Below, piece by piece: positions 6,512-7,384 of a stretch of 7,384 nt of DNA (positions are counted from its first letter, which is position 1; every line of letters begins with the position of its first letter). The DNA is from Verrucomicrobiota bacterium (lineage in GTDB: Bacteria > Verrucomicrobiota > Verrucomicrobiia > Limisphaerales > UBA1412): positions 1 through 7,384 of the forward strand of contig JAFZAR010000001.1 in assembly GCA_017557085.1 (NCBI GenBank). Direction: 5' to 3'. Made by a program: the position numbers and the translations under genes. The notes beneath the pieces are model-generated. The model had not been told where the DNA came from. It made no database searches and worked only from the letters and a program-made list of their open reading frames with translations.

Positions 6512-7349
6512 ACTTTTTGCGACTCAATAGTTTTTGTGTTCCAAACACAAAAACAAATGTCAGCACCAGAAAGATCACTGACAAAGCGTTGATGACAGCC
6601 GGAGTTCCCCGGCGCATGGCGCTTTGGATATAGATGGGAAGTGTCGTATCTCCCGCGCCTTTTACAAAGAATGTGATGACAAAATCATCAATCGAAAGTG
6701 TAAAAGCAAACAGCGCCCCGGCAATGATGCCCGGCATGATGATGGGCAGTGTCACCTTGAAAAAGATGTAAAGATTGCTGGCACCCAGATCCTGAGCCGC
6801 CTCGATCAGTGAGTGGTCAAATTCCTGAAGGCGTGCCAGAACGACCATCGTCACATAGCTGAGGCAGAAAGTGATATGCGCGATGATGATGGTTGTGAAT
6901 CCCAGGTGCATATTGATCCCAAACAAGCTGCTTACCCAGCCGCCGCATACAGAGATAATGAGTACAAAAAGCATCAACAGACTGATACCCATCAGGATAT
7001 CCGGCACGATCAGCGGCGTATAGATCAGCGTGGAATAGATGGATTTGAACTTGCTCTTCGTGCGGTAAAGGTACAACGCGGCCAGCGTCCCCAAAACCGT
7101 TGAAAAAAAGGTAGAAAAGAACGCGATGATCATGGTGTTCAAAAGCGCGTTCCAAATCACGTCATGATGGAAGAGCTTATCATACCAGATCAGGGAAAAG
7201 CCTACCCAGCTGCCGCCGTACTTGCTGGCATTGAAGGACGCGATGACCACCATCACCAGCGGCGTGTACAGGAAGATGAGCGTCAGCAGCGTGATCAGCA
7301 TCGGAAAACGGCTTTGGGCAGCGCCTCTGTTTTTTCTAAAAAACTTCAT
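6507..7349 (-). CDS. potC: Spermidine/putrescine ABC transporter permease PotC
   Basis: A 280-residue inner-membrane permease, slightly longer than E. coli PotC (264). Six hydrophobic segments are visible at about 15-38, 68-95, 108-133, 153-173, 205-225 and 252-272. The cytoplasmic EAA loop reads EAAQDLGASNLYIFFKVTLP (183-202), the coupling helix that contacts the ATPase PotA, and is followed by LSIDDFVITFFVKG (218-231), typical of PotC. With a PotB partner it forms the membrane channel for polyamine uptake fed by PotD. The ATG overlaps the stop codon of the preceding frame by ATGA, and there is no Shine-Dalgarno, which suggests translational coupling. The membership is clear from the EAA region and the adjacent potD. 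Confidence 0.95.
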   Translation of the reverse strand: MKFFRKNRGAAQSRFPMLITLLTLIFLYTPLVMVVIASFNASKYGGSWVGFSLIWYDKLFHHDVIWNALLNTMIIAFFSTFFSTVLGTLAALYLYRTKSKFKSIYSTLIYTPLIVPDILMGISLLMLFVLIISVCGGWVSSLFGINMHLGFTTIIIAHITFCLSYVTMVVLARLQEFDHSLIEAAQDLGASNLYIFFKVTLPIIMPGIIAGALFAFTLSIDDFVITFFVKGAGDTTLPIYIQSAMRRGTPAVINALSVIFLVLTFVFVFGTQKLLSRKKS

Positions 7350-7384
7350 AAGGCAAACGCGATGACATAATTGCTGTTAAAAAC
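7346..7384 (-). CDS. C-terminal end of an upstream gene, probably the PotB-type permease (partial)
   Basis: Twelve sense codons (VFNSNYVIAFAL) and a TGA stop are visible before the right edge. The stop overlaps the potC start as ATGA, the typical junction of co-translated permease genes, and PotB normally precedes PotC. The residues themselves are too few to identify the family. A second reading frame is also open here and would end inside potC, so this call rests on operon logic. Confidence 0.4.
   Translation of the reverse strand, partial: VFNSNYVIAFAL

Noticed and set aside
6817..7155. Minus-strand open frame of 112 codons inside potC.
   Set aside because: It overlaps potC in another frame; potC has clear permease motifs and this frame has none.

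Overview
The window reads as ordinary bacterial chromosome. Every gene I can support lies on the minus strand, so transcription runs from high to low coordinates. Three things indicate a bacterium with sigma-70-like promoters and secreted or lipid-anchored proteins: a tRNA promoter with a perfect TTGACA box, a Shine-Dalgarno site at some genes, and a lipobox in the polyamine-binding protein. The lineage is uncertain. Large secreted TIM-barrel proteins with a Cys-rich CxCxxC block, kept as multiple paralogues, remind me of Lentisphaerota/Verrucomicrobiota genomes, but this is a guess from general familiarity.

Right part (about 7384 to 5329): the end of an ABC importer operon for polyamines. 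It holds a few codons of an upstream gene (probably a potB-type permease), then potC (inner-membrane permease) and potD (substrate-binding lipoprotein), closed by a strong rho-independent terminator at 5329-5361. The upstream permease and ATPase genes would lie past the right edge.

Middle part (about 5219 to 4175): a sigma-70-type promoter drives a tRNA-His (anticodon GUG, encoded CCA). With no visible terminator, a YbaK/EbsC-type aminoacyl-tRNA deacylase gene follows, and directly after it a small YaeR-like VOC (glyoxalase-fold) protein. The last two genes abut and are probably translationally coupled.

Left part (about 4166 to 1): the most distinctive region. A gene for a large secreted protein of about 680 residues, probably of the glycoside-hydrolase type, is present twice head to tail. 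The period is 2121 bp within the coding sequence, and each copy has its own promoter-like upstream segment. The second copy runs off the left edge with its frame intact. By my hand count the proteins are about 88% identical with no net indel over 654 codons. One eight-residue patch is almost entirely different, and the translation start region has been remodelled.

I found no mobile element, CRISPR array, phage gene or defence system. The tandem secreted pair is the best candidate for something not yet described.
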